This document shows, piece by piece, positions 7,458-15,460 of a stretch of DNA of 18,762 bases (its first letter is position 1; each line of letters begins with the position of its first letter). Location: positions 1 through 18,762 of the forward strand of contig JASHSZ010000391.1 of the NCBI GenBank assembly GCA_030040815.1. The letters run 5' to 3'. The notes below the pieces were generated by a model. It was not told the origin of the DNA and made no database searches. It worked only from the letters and a program-made list of their open reading frames with translations. The DNA is from Streptosporangiaceae bacterium. GTDB lineage: Bacteria; Actinomycetota; Actinomycetes; Streptosporangiales; Streptosporangiaceae. Position numbers and translations under genes: made by a program.

Positions 7458-8399
7458 GTGAGCCGCCGCGGCTGGTGGTTGTTCGCAGCAATGAGCCTCA
7501 TCTGGGGCATTCCCTACCTGCTCATCAAGGTCGCCGACAGCGGGGTCGCGCCACCGGTCCTGGTGCTGGCCCGGGTTGTGATTGGCGCTACGCTGCTGCT
7601 CCCGGTCGCTATCCGCAGGCGCGAGCTTGCGCCGCTGCTGCCGTACTGGCGCTGGCTCAGCCTGTTCGCGCTGGTGGAGATCATCACGCCGTGGCTGCTG
7701 CTGTCCGAGGCCGAAACGCGCCTGTCCAGCTCGCTCAGCGGGCTGCTGATTGCGTCGGTACCCATTCTTGTTGCGGTGTTCGGCCTGCTCACCGGCGGCC
7801 AGGACCGGCTCGGCCCGGTCAGGTGGGCAGGCCTGTTCGTCGGACTCGGCGGCGTGGCGCTGCTGGTCGTGAGCGGCGGCACTAACGGGGACGCGGGCTC
7901 AGTCGTCGAGGTGCTAGGTACCGCGGTGTGCTACTCGATCGGGCCGCTGATTGCGGCCCGCAAGCTGAGCGAGCTGCCGTCGCTCGGCATGACGGCGGCG
8001 TGCCTGGCATTCGCGGCCGTAGTTTACGCACCGATAGCGGCGGTCACCTGGCCGCACGCGGTGCCGGCCGCGAAGGTGCTGGCTTCTTTGGCCGGCCTTG
8101 GCGTGATCAGCACGGCACTCGCATTCATCTTGTTCTTTGCGCTGATCGCCGAGGCCGGGCCAGCCAGGGCAACCGTCATCACGTACGTGAACCCGGCGGT
8201 CGCGGTGGCTCTCGGTGTCCTCGTGCTGGGGGAGCGGCTGACCGTCCCGATGGCCATCGCGTTCGTGCTGATCCTCGGCGGCTCGGTGCTGGCCACCCGG
8301 GCCGCCGGTCGGCAAGCCCGCGGCCGCGGTGACGGCAGCCAGCCGGAGACCGCCGTGGCGCGCCGGTACCAGCACGCGCGGCCAGCCGGGCGCGACTAA
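7458..8399 (+). CDS. EamA/DMT-superfamily transporter
   Basis: Drug/metabolite transporter superfamily protein of 313 residues, expected to export a small metabolite or amino-acid-like compound across the plasma membrane. GTG 7458 is chosen because AGAGGAG lies 5 bases upstream; the protein then begins SRRGWWLFAAMSLIWGIPYLLIKVAD, the usual first EamA helix with the W-G-x-P pattern. About ten TM helices form two EamA repeats. The second ends with the conserved signature ATVITYVNPAVAVALGVLVLGERLT, then the last helix AIAFVLILGGSVLATR. The C-terminal 30 residues are basic and hydrophilic. It ends 10 bases before the seryl-tRNA synthetase start, so the two are likely co-transcribed. Substrate cannot be deduced. 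Confidence 0.9.
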   Translation: MSRRGWWLFAAMSLIWGIPYLLIKVADSGVAPPVLVLARVVIGATLLLPVAIRRRELAPLLPYWRWLSLFALVEIITPWLLLSEAETRLSSSLSGLLIASVPILVAVFGLLTGGQDRLGPVRWAGLFVGLGGVALLVVSGGTNGDAGSVVEVLGTAVCYSIGPLIAARKLSELPSLGMTAACLAFAAVVYAPIAAVTWPHAVPAAKVLASLAGLGVISTALAFILFFALIAEAGPARATVITYVNPAVAVALGVLVLGERLTVPMAIAFVLILGGSVLATRAAGRQARGRGDGSQPETAVARRYQHARPAGRD

Positions 8400-8409
8400 A
8401 CTCGCGGGG

Positions 8410-9657
8410 GTGATCGACCTCAAGGCCGCCCGGCAGGATCCGGATGGTTACCGCGCCGCCCTGGACAGGCGCGGTGCGGCTGCCGACTTCGATGCGCTGC
8501 TGGCCGCGGACACCGCCTGGCGGTCGCTGACCGAGCGCACCGAGGCGCTTCGCGCGGCCCAGAAGGCCACGTCGCGCGGCAAGCCGACACCCGAGCAGCT
8601 CGAGCAGCTGCGGCGGCTGCGGGACGAGCTTGACCAGGCGCAGGACGAGCTCACGACAGCCACGCGAGAGCGCGATGACCTGCTCGCGCGCATCCCCAAT
8701 CTGCCTGACCCCACCGCCGCCGACGGCATGGACGAGGAGGATGCGCAGCTGGTCCGAACCTGGGGCGAGAAGCCCAAGTTCGGATTCGAGCTCCGGGACA
8801 CGACCGAGATCGCCTCGGCCCGCGGCTGGATCGACATGGCCAGGGGCGCACGGCTCTCCGGCTCCCGGTTCGCCTACCGGGTGGGCGATGTCGCGGTGAC
8901 CGAGATGGCGCTGTACCGATACGTGATCGACAAGCTGACCGGCCGAGGATTCCTGCTGGTGCTGCCGCCGATTCTGGTCGGGGCGCGCGCCATGTACGGC
9001 ACGGGCTTCCTGCCGACCGAGGCGTCGAACCTGTACCACCTCGAGCATGACGACCTGTATCTCACCGGCACCTCCGAGGTCGGGCTGGCGGGCCTGCACA
9101 CCGACGAGCGGCTCGAGGAAGATGACCTGCCGGCCAGGTACACCGCATTCAGCACGAACTTTCGCCGGGAGGCCGGCGCGGCAGGCAAGGACACCAGGGG
9201 CATGTTTCGCGTGCACCAGTTCGACAAGGTGGAGATGTACGTCTTCTGCGCCCCGGAGCAGTCGCGGGACATTCACGACCTGCTGCTGTCGTATGAGGAG
9301 GAGGTCGCCCAGGAACTGGGCCTGCCCTACCGGGTGATGAACATTGCCGTCGGCGACCTCGGCGCGTCCGCGTCGAAGAAGTACGACGTCGAGGCGTGGT
9401 TCCCGGTCCAGCAGCGGTACCGAGAGATCACGTCCTGCTCGAACACCACGGACTACCAGGCCCGCCGGCTGAATATCCGGTTCCGCCGGGAGGGCAGGCT
9501 GGAGTTCGTGCACACCCTCAACGGCACGGGCGCGACCGCAAGGGCGCTGCTGTCGATCATGGAGAATTTCCAGGACGAGCGCGGCACGGTGGCGGTGCCC
9601 GAGGTCCTGCAGCGCTTCGGCGCCCCCGTGACCATCGGCACACCGCCGGCTGGCTGA
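8410..9657 (+). CDS. serS: seryl-tRNA synthetase, divergent type
   Basis: Class II aminoacyl-tRNA synthetase charging tRNA-Ser (and tRNA-Sec where present), cytoplasmic, 415 residues from GTG 8410. The N-terminus MIDLKAARQDPDGYRAAL is the classical SerRS start, followed by a coiled-coil arm (about 28-95) that binds the tRNA long variable arm. The catalytic core shows the TSEV serine loop (221-224), motif 2 FRREAGAAGKDTRGMFRVHQFDKVEMY (251-277), SCSNTTDYQARR (342-353) and motif 3 TLNGTGATARALLSIMEN (369-386) with the ATP-binding Arg378. Compared with the usual actinobacterial enzyme, the loop reads TSEVGLAGLH instead of TSEVPLAxxH and CSNTTDYQARR replaces the usual SNCxxFQARR. It may be a second, laterally acquired or antibiotic-resistant SerRS, or simply this lineage's only one. 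The ribosome-binding site is weak (GCGGGG adjacent to the start). Confidence 0.93.
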   Translation: MIDLKAARQDPDGYRAALDRRGAAADFDALLAADTAWRSLTERTEALRAAQKATSRGKPTPEQLEQLRRLRDELDQAQDELTTATRERDDLLARIPNLPDPTAADGMDEEDAQLVRTWGEKPKFGFELRDTTEIASARGWIDMARGARLSGSRFAYRVGDVAVTEMALYRYVIDKLTGRGFLLVLPPILVGARAMYGTGFLPTEASNLYHLEHDDLYLTGTSEVGLAGLHTDERLEEDDLPARYTAFSTNFRREAGAAGKDTRGMFRVHQFDKVEMYVFCAPEQSRDIHDLLLSYEEEVAQELGLPYRVMNIAVGDLGASASKKYDVEAWFPVQQRYREITSCSNTTDYQARRLNIRFRREGRLEFVHTLNGTGATARALLSIMENFQDERGTVAVPEVLQRFGAPVTIGTPPAG

Positions 9658-9812
9658 GGGGCGCCGCACGCTGCTGCCCGCCGGCACCGCACGGGAGTCG
9701 CCCGCCGTCCAGGCAGGGCACGAAGCCCACGAGAAGCTCCCGAGCAGGCACTCCCAGGGCCACGGTCATCGGCAGGAGATGGCTGCCGGCGTTACGGGGT
9801 ATCACTCACTAC

Positions 9813-10622
9813 ATGGCGACGCGATCGCAGCGGGTGTCGGCGGACGGCCTCCGCCGCAGCGAGGTCGGCAGGGTCGTAGCTCCCAGAGGCATCCAGACTT
9901 CGCGATCTAGTCGGCACGTGGCCGTGCGTCCCCGGCCCGGTGCGGCGCGCGCAGGTCAGCCGACGGGCATCAACTACGAGCGCATGTATGCGTGGCGGTT
10001 TCACGACGTCGACCAGAGCCGTCGGGAAGCGGTCTGGCGCGAGATCGCCCGTTATGTCCATGGGCGGATGGGCGCCCCTGCCAGGGTGCTTGACCCGGCC
10101 GCGGGCCGCGGCGAGTTCATTACCGCTGTTCCGGCCGCCGAGCGGTGGGGTGTCGACCGGGTCGGCCAGGGCGTCCCGGAGTCCTCCGGGGCTAAGATGA
10201 TCATCACGGACATCCTCTCCGCCGATATCCCGAGCGACTACTTCGACGGCGTGTTCGTCTCAAACTTCCTCGAGCACCTGCCCGACCAGAACACTGTCGC
10301 GGCCGTGCTCGGCAAGCTGTACACCGCGATGACGCCGGGCGGCCGGATCGCGATCATCGGCCCGAACTTCCGGTACTGCGCCCGCGAGTACTTCGACTGC
10401 GCCGATCACACGGTGATCTTGTCGCACATCGCGGTCACCGAGCACCTGTATGCCGCGGGCTTCGACGTTGACGCCGTATCCGCCCGGTTCCTGCCGTATT
10501 CGTTCCGCGGACTCCTGCCGCCTTCACCGGCGCTGACCAGGATCTATCTGCGCGTACCGGCCCTGTGGCCGCTGCTTGGCAAGCAGTTCCTCGTGCTGGC
10601 CCGCAAGCCGGCTAGCGGGTGA
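9813..10622 (+). CDS. class I SAM-dependent methyltransferase
   Basis: S-adenosylmethionine-dependent methyltransferase with a Rossmann-like fold. Counting from ATG 9813 (269 residues), the SAM-binding motif I is VLDPAAGRGEF (92-102), motif II is near MIITDILSADIP, the central VFVSNFLEHL (147-156) matches motif IV, and LYTAMTPGGRIAIIGPNF is motif V/VI. The first 50 residues are Arg/Ser-rich and do not look like a folded domain; homology seems to begin at about INYERMYAWRF. The true start may therefore be the GTG at 9918 or nearby, and no clear Shine-Dalgarno sequence decides it. Proteins of this look often sit in cell-surface polysaccharide or lipid loci, but no such genes are directly adjacent here. 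Substrate is unknown. Confidence 0.8.
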   Translation: MATRSQRVSADGLRRSEVGRVVAPRGIQTSRSSRHVAVRPRPGAARAGQPTGINYERMYAWRFHDVDQSRREAVWREIARYVHGRMGAPARVLDPAAGRGEFITAVPAAERWGVDRVGQGVPESSGAKMIITDILSADIPSDYFDGVFVSNFLEHLPDQNTVAAVLGKLYTAMTPGGRIAIIGPNFRYCAREYFDCADHTVILSHIAVTEHLYAAGFDVDAVSARFLPYSFRGLLPPSPALTRIYLRVPALWPLLGKQFLVLARKPASG

Positions 10623-10681
10623 CGGCGCGGGGCGACGAGCGCTACCTGCACCGATGGCTACCACCGCAGCCGCGGTTCCGC

Positions 10682-10696
10682 CTGGGCTCAGCCCAG
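10682..10696. terminator. GC-rich hairpin between convergent genes
   Basis: CTGGGC-TCA-GCCCAG forms a perfect 6-bp stem with a 3-nt loop. It lies between the convergent methyltransferase and lipoprotein genes and overlaps the last codons of the lipoprotein gene, whose stop codon is the loop. It could terminate plus-strand transcripts from the methyltransferase gene. There is no T tract. Confidence 0.4.
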
Positions 10697-11173
10697 CCTC
10701 ACCTGGCCGTCAGCATGGAATACCAGTCGGCCGCTAGTCGGCTGAGCCGCATCCGGGCTGGCGCAGGTGCCGTTCACCCTGGGGAGCGTCCCGGAGAACT
10801 CGATCTTGAACGCACCGTACCCCCTGGCTCCCTTGTAGGAGCCGGTGCCACCAGTGACGTTGTACGTACCGATCGTCGTCATTTCGGCCACACAGGTCGC
10901 GGGATCAACGTACTCCGTGTCCGTCCCCCTGGAATGCACGACATCGACATCGCCCTGCTTGAGCACGAACGTTCCCTTGTCGCTCGTGCCGGCGAGGTCG
11001 ATGTGGCCGTGGTCAGTGACCACCCCGGTGGCGTGGATCCGCACCGTGTCGCTGTTTAGGCTGGTCGATGTGCCGGCGAACGTCTCCGGGCCGCTGGCTG
11101 AACTGCTGCACGCGGCTGCCGAGGCAGCCGCCAGGCCAGCACACACCGCACCTGCGATGATCTTGTTTCGCAC
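10688..11173 (-). CDS. small secreted lipoprotein, possible beta-barrel (allene-oxide-cyclase-like) fold
   Basis: Exported lipoprotein of 161 residues from GTG 11173, with GGGGGA just upstream. The N-terminus MRNKIIAGAVCAGLAAASAAAC is a short lipoprotein signal: basic n-region, hydrophobic core, and an Ala-Ala-Ala-Cys lipobox with Cys22 as the lipid-carrying residue, followed by a Ser-rich tether. The mature part is beta-rich. It includes VRIHATGVVTDHGHIDLAGTSDKGTFVLKQGDVDVVH and the Gly-rich TGGTGSYKGARGYGAFKIEFSGTL, a pattern seen in allene-oxide-cyclase/dirigent-like barrels. Two cysteines in the mature part (near VDPATCVAEM and NGTCASP) could form a disulfide. Its lipid modification would require Lgt, Lsp and the Lnt enzymes encoded at the left of the window. 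The lipoprotein call is strong; the fold is only suggested and the function is unknown. Confidence 0.82.
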   Translation of the reverse strand: MRNKIIAGAVCAGLAAASAAACSSSASGPETFAGTSTSLNSDTVRIHATGVVTDHGHIDLAGTSDKGTFVLKQGDVDVVHSRGTDTEYVDPATCVAEMTTIGTYNVTGGTGSYKGARGYGAFKIEFSGTLPRVNGTCASPDAAQPTSGRLVFHADGQVRLG

Positions 11174-11423
11174 CTGTCCCCCGTCGTGTCACGGTTGCAC
11201 CGAGGCCCAGCAGCCCACGCGCGCCGCCGCACCATGCGTACGGCTGGCCGGCCGTCTGGATCTGCCCGGCTAGAGTCCCCGCCAGGTTGTACCCGCTTGC
11301 CGCGGAGTCTCGTACTCGATGCGCGACCGGCCCGGCGACGTGACCGTCCGCCGGTCCGTGTTATCCGACTTGGGTTCGGCGAGTGCGTCACGGGCGGCCA
11401 TACCGGCGAAGCGAATATGACAC

Positions 11424-11442
11424 GTCAGGATCGGCCCCTGAC
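11424..11442 (-). terminator. possible hairpin terminator after the nitroreductase gene
   Basis: GTCAGG/CCTGAC inverted repeat with a 7-nt loop, located 17-35 bases downstream of the nitroreductase stop codon on the minus strand. The rest of the 285-base spacer to the lipoprotein start should contain that gene's promoter; nothing else is recognisable in it. Confidence 0.35.
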
Positions 11443-11458
11443 ACGCTCCGGATAGTGC

Positions 11459-12070
11459 TTACCAGCGGCCGCGGTGCACGAGGTCATCCAGCGCCCGCCG
11501 CTTGATCACCCGTCCGGAGCCGCCCTTGTCGGCCTCCGGGTCCGGGTGACCGATAGCCACAGCGCCGATAGGCACGTACTGATCCGGTACGCCGTAGAGC
11601 GCGCGGAAGTCCGCAATCTGGTGGGGCGGTATGCCGAAGAACAGAGCCCCGAGATCCTCGTCAACGGCAGCAAGCAACATGAGCAGGGCAGTAAAACCTG
11701 TGTCAATATCCCAGTAGGGCACCGGCCAGTGGGCCTCGTCCCGGTCGGTCCAGCCCTTGTCCTGCCGGGCATACCGGTCCAGGTAGATGTCCTTGCAGGA
11801 AAGAGGTACTACAACCAGCGGCGCGTGAGTGACTGGCTCGAAAGATGGCCCGGCAGCGGGCTCGTCACCGTGGTACCTCGATAGCAGCTCCCAGAATGGG
11901 GCGAGCTGGCCTGCGCCCTCCAGTGTCATCAGCGCGTAGCCTTGGCTGAATCCGGCTGATGGGGCACGATTGGCTGCCCGGAGGATGCGGTCCCTTGCTT
12001 CGGGCGATACCGGCTCGTCGGTATAAGCGCGCACCATCTTGCGCTTCTTGATCACGTCCGAGAACTCCAT
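11459..12070 (-). CDS. nitroreductase-family flavoprotein
   Basis: FMN-dependent oxidoreductase of the nitroreductase superfamily, 203 residues from ATG 12070, near the usual length. The family reduces nitro groups, quinones, enones or flavins using NAD(P)H and works as a cytoplasmic dimer. The start MEFSDVIKKRKMVRAYTDEPV carries the Arg-Lys-x-x-Arg-x-Tyr FMN-phosphate region, and RAANRAPSAGFSQGY (33-47) is the conserved flavin-binding loop. The C-terminal GALFFGIPPHQIADFRALYGVPDQYVPIGAVAIGHPD is the typical closing motif of the family, followed by KRRALDDLVHRGRW. The open frame extends upstream to 12484, but those residues look non-coding. No clear ribosome-binding site is seen. It lies downstream of a divergent intergenic region shared with a membrane protein. 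Physiological substrate is unknown. Confidence 0.9.
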   Translation of the reverse strand: MEFSDVIKKRKMVRAYTDEPVSPEARDRILRAANRAPSAGFSQGYALMTLEGAGQLAPFWELLSRYHGDEPAAGPSFEPVTHAPLVVVPLSCKDIYLDRYARQDKGWTDRDEAHWPVPYWDIDTGFTALLMLLAAVDEDLGALFFGIPPHQIADFRALYGVPDQYVPIGAVAIGHPDPEADKGGSGRVIKRRALDDLVHRGRW

Positions 12071-12394
12071 CGCGCCATGATATGGGAGGTTTGCCGGGCA
12101 AGTGTGTTGCGCACGGCTCTGACTCCGGTTCGCTGAACATAACGATGGACACGGCGTGCGCCGCGCACCCGGCGCACCTCGTGGCCTCCGTGTCCTGCAT
12201 GCCGGGCCTCCCGCCGGGGTCGCCGTGGACCACCCGCTGGTCCCGATGGCGGGCCGAACTGGCTCGTTCCGGACCGCGCAGTTGCCGTAACTATCCCGTA
12301 ACGGGTGGTCTCTAATCTGGGCTTCAGCAGCACGCGCCCTCCCGGTCGGTGAGGTCTTAGCCGGCGGCCGGGAAACTGGCTTCAGAGGTGAGAG
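12071..12394. other. divergent intergenic region, no gene recognised
   Basis: This 324-base region separates the divergent nitroreductase and membrane-protein genes. A short plus-strand frame of about 77 codons (12082-12315) crosses it but resembles no family. A small GTTC-GCT-GAAC inverted repeat lies near 12128-12138. The repeat cluster at 12285-12318 is listed separately. Confidence 0.4.
12285..12318 (+). promoter_or_regulatory. CCGTAAC direct repeats and CCCGT-A-ACGGG palindrome with a -10-like element
   Basis: CCGTAAC occurs at 12285-12291 and again at 12296-12302, 11 bases apart, about one helical turn. The second copy is inside the 11-bp palindrome CCCGTAACGGG (12295-12305). A TAATCT hexamer at 12313-12318 could be a -10 element for the membrane protein gene, whose ATG is about 77 bases further on. 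This suggests an operator but no regulator is identified. Confidence 0.35.
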
Positions 12395-13660
12395 ATGCCG
12401 TCCGCAGCGTTTTGGCGCGCGTGGTCGCCTTGGGCCGTCTGCGTGGCGGTGACCGCGACCGCGCTGGGCTATACCATCGCTCACCCGCTACCCGCGAAGC
12501 TGGCCAGCAACTTCGGCTGGAACGGTCTGAACGGGACGATCGGAGTCGTATTTGTCGTCGCCTTCGTCACGGCCGGCGCGCTGCTGGCGTGGAAGCGGCC
12601 GGGGAATCCGATCGGATGGCTGCTGTCCGCCGCTGGGCTGGCGTGTGCCATCGGAGGAGCCGTCGGCGTGTTGCTAGCTCACTTTTCCCGGACGCTGACC
12701 GTGGCCAACTGGTTGGGCTGCTGCTTTCTGCTGGGCTTCGGGCTGTGCGCGGTCGTCGTTCTGCTGTTCCCCACCGGCAAGCTGCCTTCCCGGCGGTGGC
12801 GGCCGGTGGCGTGGGCCGCCTGGACGGCCATGGCCGCATGGGTTCTGGGCTGCGCGCTCAGTCCGACGATCTTCACGGCCAGCCCGTCGATGCGGAACCC
12901 GGTCGGCGTGACCGGCCCGGCTGGGGGCCTCTTCAAGGGCATGGCGCTCGCCGGTGCGGTGCTGATCGCGGCGACGGGCCTGGCCGCGATCGTGTCCCTC
13001 GCGTTCCGTTACCGGCGCGCAGGGACGGCGGAACGCGCGCAGTTGAGGTGGCTGGTCTACGTGGCTGTCGTGATCGTGGTGGCGCTGCTCGCCTCGGCGC
13101 TGGTCACGCTGACCATGGGCGCGGGTACCGCGACTGACAATGTTCAGAACGCGCTGGGCAGCGGCGCCGTAGCGCTGGTCCCGGTGGCTATTGGCGTCGC
13201 TGTGCTGCGATACCGGCTGTATGACATCGACCGGGTCATCTCCCGGACCGTGGCCTACGCGATCGTCACCGGCCTCCTGGTGGGGGTCTACGCCGGAGTG
13301 GTGCTGCTGGCGACGCAAGTGCTCCGGTTCCACACCCCGGTCGCGGTGGCAGCCGCCACGCTGGCAGCAGCGGCGCTGTTCAGCCGGGTCCGGCGACGGG
13401 TGCAGCACCGGGTAGACCGGCGGTTCAACCGGGCCGGATATGACGCCGAGGCCATGGTGGCCGCATTCGCGGCCCGGCTCAAGGACACGGCCGATCTGGA
13501 CACCGTTCGCGATGACCTGGTTGGCGTCGTCCACGGGGCGCTCGAACCCGCCCGCGTGTGGCTATGGACCGCGCCATCCGCTGCCATCTGGGCGCCAGTC
13601 AACCAGCCGACAGGTCAGCGCGTCGGGGAGCAACTGGCGCGGCCCGAGGGAGCCCGCTAG
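12395..13660 (+). CDS. multi-pass membrane protein resembling a histidine-kinase sensor half, kinase absent
   Basis: A 421-residue integral membrane protein starting at ATG 12395, with GAGGTGAGAG directly upstream. About ten TM helices are visible (roughly 13-30, 48-66, 74-95, 106-126, 137-156, 183-205, 217-240, 257-272, 285-308, 314-330). The segment LRYRLYDIDRVISRTVAYAIVTGLLVGVYAGVV (271-303) is highly typical of the membrane input region of actinobacterial sensor histidine kinases. RRVQHRVDRRFNRAGYDAEAMVAAFAARLKDTADLDTVRDDLV (334-376) matches the linker that normally leads into GAF and HATPase domains. Here the protein ends about 45 residues later with no H-box or ATP-binding motifs, so it has no kinase activity. 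It could be a natural sensor-like protein, which is common in actinobacteria, or a truncated kinase. No response regulator is adjacent. Confidence 0.82.
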   Translation: MPSAAFWRAWSPWAVCVAVTATALGYTIAHPLPAKLASNFGWNGLNGTIGVVFVVAFVTAGALLAWKRPGNPIGWLLSAAGLACAIGGAVGVLLAHFSRTLTVANWLGCCFLLGFGLCAVVVLLFPTGKLPSRRWRPVAWAAWTAMAAWVLGCALSPTIFTASPSMRNPVGVTGPAGGLFKGMALAGAVLIAATGLAAIVSLAFRYRRAGTAERAQLRWLVYVAVVIVVALLASALVTLTMGAGTATDNVQNALGSGAVALVPVAIGVAVLRYRLYDIDRVISRTVAYAIVTGLLVGVYAGVVLLATQVLRFHTPVAVAAATLAAAALFSRVRRRVQHRVDRRFNRAGYDAEAMVAAFAARLKDTADLDTVRDDLVGVVHGALEPARVWLWTAPSAAIWAPVNQPTGQRVGEQLARPEGAR

Positions 13661-13733
13661 CGAGCGATGCCCGCTGGCGGCAGAACCCTGCGTAGGAGGC
13701 CTGCCAGTACAGTAAAGCGCACTGGAGGTGGCC

Positions 13734-15289
13734 ATGGGCGGGAGACAGCCGGCGCCTGTCCTCGTCGGGGCTGGTGCGCTGACCGTGGATGACGTGGTCG
13801 CGGTCGCGCGCTGCGGGGCACGGGTGCAGCTTGCGCCAGAGGCGCTGGCTGCGGTCAGGCGCGGCCGTGAGATCATCGACGCGCTGGCTGGGGACTCGCA
13901 GCCGCACTACGGCGTGTCCACGGGGTTCGGCGCCCTTGCCACCCGGCACATCCCGGCCGAACTGCGGGCCCAGTTGCAGATGAGCCTGGTGCGCAGCCAC
14001 GCGGCCGGCTCGGGACCGGAGGTCGAGGACGAGGTGGTCCGGGCTCTCATGCTGCTCCGGCTGGCCACCCTGGCGACCGGCTGCACCGGGGCGCGCGAGG
14101 AGACGGTCCAGGCGTACTCGGCGCTGCTGAACTCCGGCTACACGCCCGTGGTACACGAGTTCGGCAGTCTCGGCTGCTCCGGTGACCTGGCTCCGCTGGC
14201 GCACTGCGCGCTGGTGATCACCGGCGAGGGCGTCGTCAGGGACACACGGCACCGCACGCTGCCCGCCGCAGAGGCGCTGGCCGCAGCCGGGATCTCGCCC
14301 GTGCGGCTGCGCGAGAAGGAGGGCCTGGCGCTGATCAACGGCACCGACGGCATGCTTGGCATGCTGGTGCTCGCGATCACCGACCTGCGTGAGCTGCTGA
14401 AGGTCGCCGACATCACGGCCGCCATGAGCGTCGAAGCGCTGCTCGGCACCGATGCTGCCTTCGCCGCGGACCTTCAGGCGCTGCGACCGCATCCAGGGCA
14501 GGCCGCCGCCGCGGCCAACCTGCGGATGCTGCTGGCGGGCAGCGCGATCATGGCCAGCCATCGGGGCCCCGAGTGCACCAGGGTGCAGGACGCCTACTCG
14601 CTGCGATGCGCACCGCAGGTCGCCGGCGCGGTCAGGGACACCGTCGACCACGCGGCGCAGGTCGCGAGCCGGGAGCTGGCTTCGGCGATCGACAATCCCG
14701 TGATCACCCCCGACGGCCGGTGGAGTCCAACGGCAACTTCCACGGCGCGCCGCTCGGCTACGTGCTCGACTTCCTGGCCATCGGGGTAGCCGACCTCGCG
14801 AGTATGTCCGAGCGGCGAACCGACCGCTTCCTCGACGTCGCGCGCAACCAGGATCTGCCGGCATTCCTTGCCGACGACCCCGGCGTCGATTCCGGGCACA
14901 TGATCGCGCAGTACACCCAGGCGGCGATCGCGTCTGAGCTGAAGCGGCTGGCGGTCCCGGCTAGCGTCGACTCCATTCCCAGCTCGGCGATGCAGGAGGA
15001 CCACGTGTCGATGGGGTGGTCCGCCGCGCGAAAGCTACGCCGGGCGCTGGACGGCCTGACCCGCGTGCTGGCCATCGAGCTGCTGACCGCGGCGCGCGGC
15101 ATCGAGCTGCGCGCGCCGCTGGCTCCGGCCGCCGCGACCGGCGCAGTCGTTGCCGGCCTGCGGTCAGCCGGGGTGGCGGGGCCAGGATCCGACCGGTTCC
15201 TCGCACCAGAGATCGACGCCGCGGTCCGGTACGTCGCCGACGGCGGCGCCATCCGCGCGGCAGAGTCGGTGACGGGCCGGCTGAGCTAG
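13734..15289 (+). pseudogene. hutH: histidine ammonia-lyase, interrupted by a one-base frameshift
   Basis: HutH removes ammonia from L-histidine to give trans-urocanate, the first step of histidine degradation. ATG 13734 has GGAGG 5 bases upstream. The first frame covers 329 good codons, including HYGVSTGFGALA (Tyr59), GSLGCSGDLAPLAH (Cys148-Ser149-Gly150, the precursor of the MIO cofactor, in the Cys form that I recall from actinobacterial enzymes) and RVQDAYSLRCAPQV. At about 14718-14721 the coding continues one frame back: DGR in one frame, then VESNGNFHGAPLGY and SIPSSAMQEDHVSMG in the other, ending at the TAG at 15287. Adding one G to the CGGTGG at 14718-14723 would restore a normal protein of about 519 residues. 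In the read sequence the first frame stops at 14789, so only a truncated, probably inactive product is made. A sequencing error is equally possible. No other hut genes are seen next to it. Confidence 0.9.
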
Positions 15290-15326
15290 CGCGTGACCAC
15301 CTGCGGACCATCGGCGTGGGCCGCGC

Positions 15327-15358
15327 GGAGGAGCTCGCTAAAGCGCTGCTTCGCCTCC
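15327..15358. terminator. possible hairpin in the spacer after hutH
   Basis: GGAGG (15327-15331) can pair with CCTCC (15354-15358), enclosing CGCT/AGCG (15336-15339 with 15342-15345). The element is in the 171-base spacer between the convergent hutH and glycosyltransferase genes. The inner loop is very tight, so confidence is low. A plus-strand frame here could encode HLRTIGVGRAEELAKALLRLL, but I could not assign it. Confidence 0.25.
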
Positions 15359-15460
15359 TGGACCTGCCAGTTCACGACGCGGGCCTATCAATCTAGACAG
15401 TCTGGACGAGCTTTTACGGCAGTTGCCCGACGGCATGGGGGAGGAAGTGGCCGTACCAGC

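Noticed and set aside
8179..9687. Minus-strand frame of 502 codons opposite serS.
   Set aside because: It is antisense to a clear seryl-tRNA synthetase; long antisense frames are expected in high-GC DNA.
12082..12315. Small plus-strand frame (about 77 codons) in the divergent spacer.
   Set aside because: No ribosome-binding site, no recognisable domain and irregular composition; considered chance in GC-rich DNA.
12071..12484. N-terminal extension of the nitroreductase up to 12484.
   Set aside because: The extension would overlap the start of the divergent membrane protein gene, and the nitroreductase family starts at MEFSDVIKKRK.
15016..15396. Plus-strand frame running past the end of hutH with a helix-like end (HLRTIGVGRAEELAKALLRLL).
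   Set aside because: Most of it is a shadow of hutH. The last part looks protein-like, but no start codon or family supports a separate gene; it could be a remnant.
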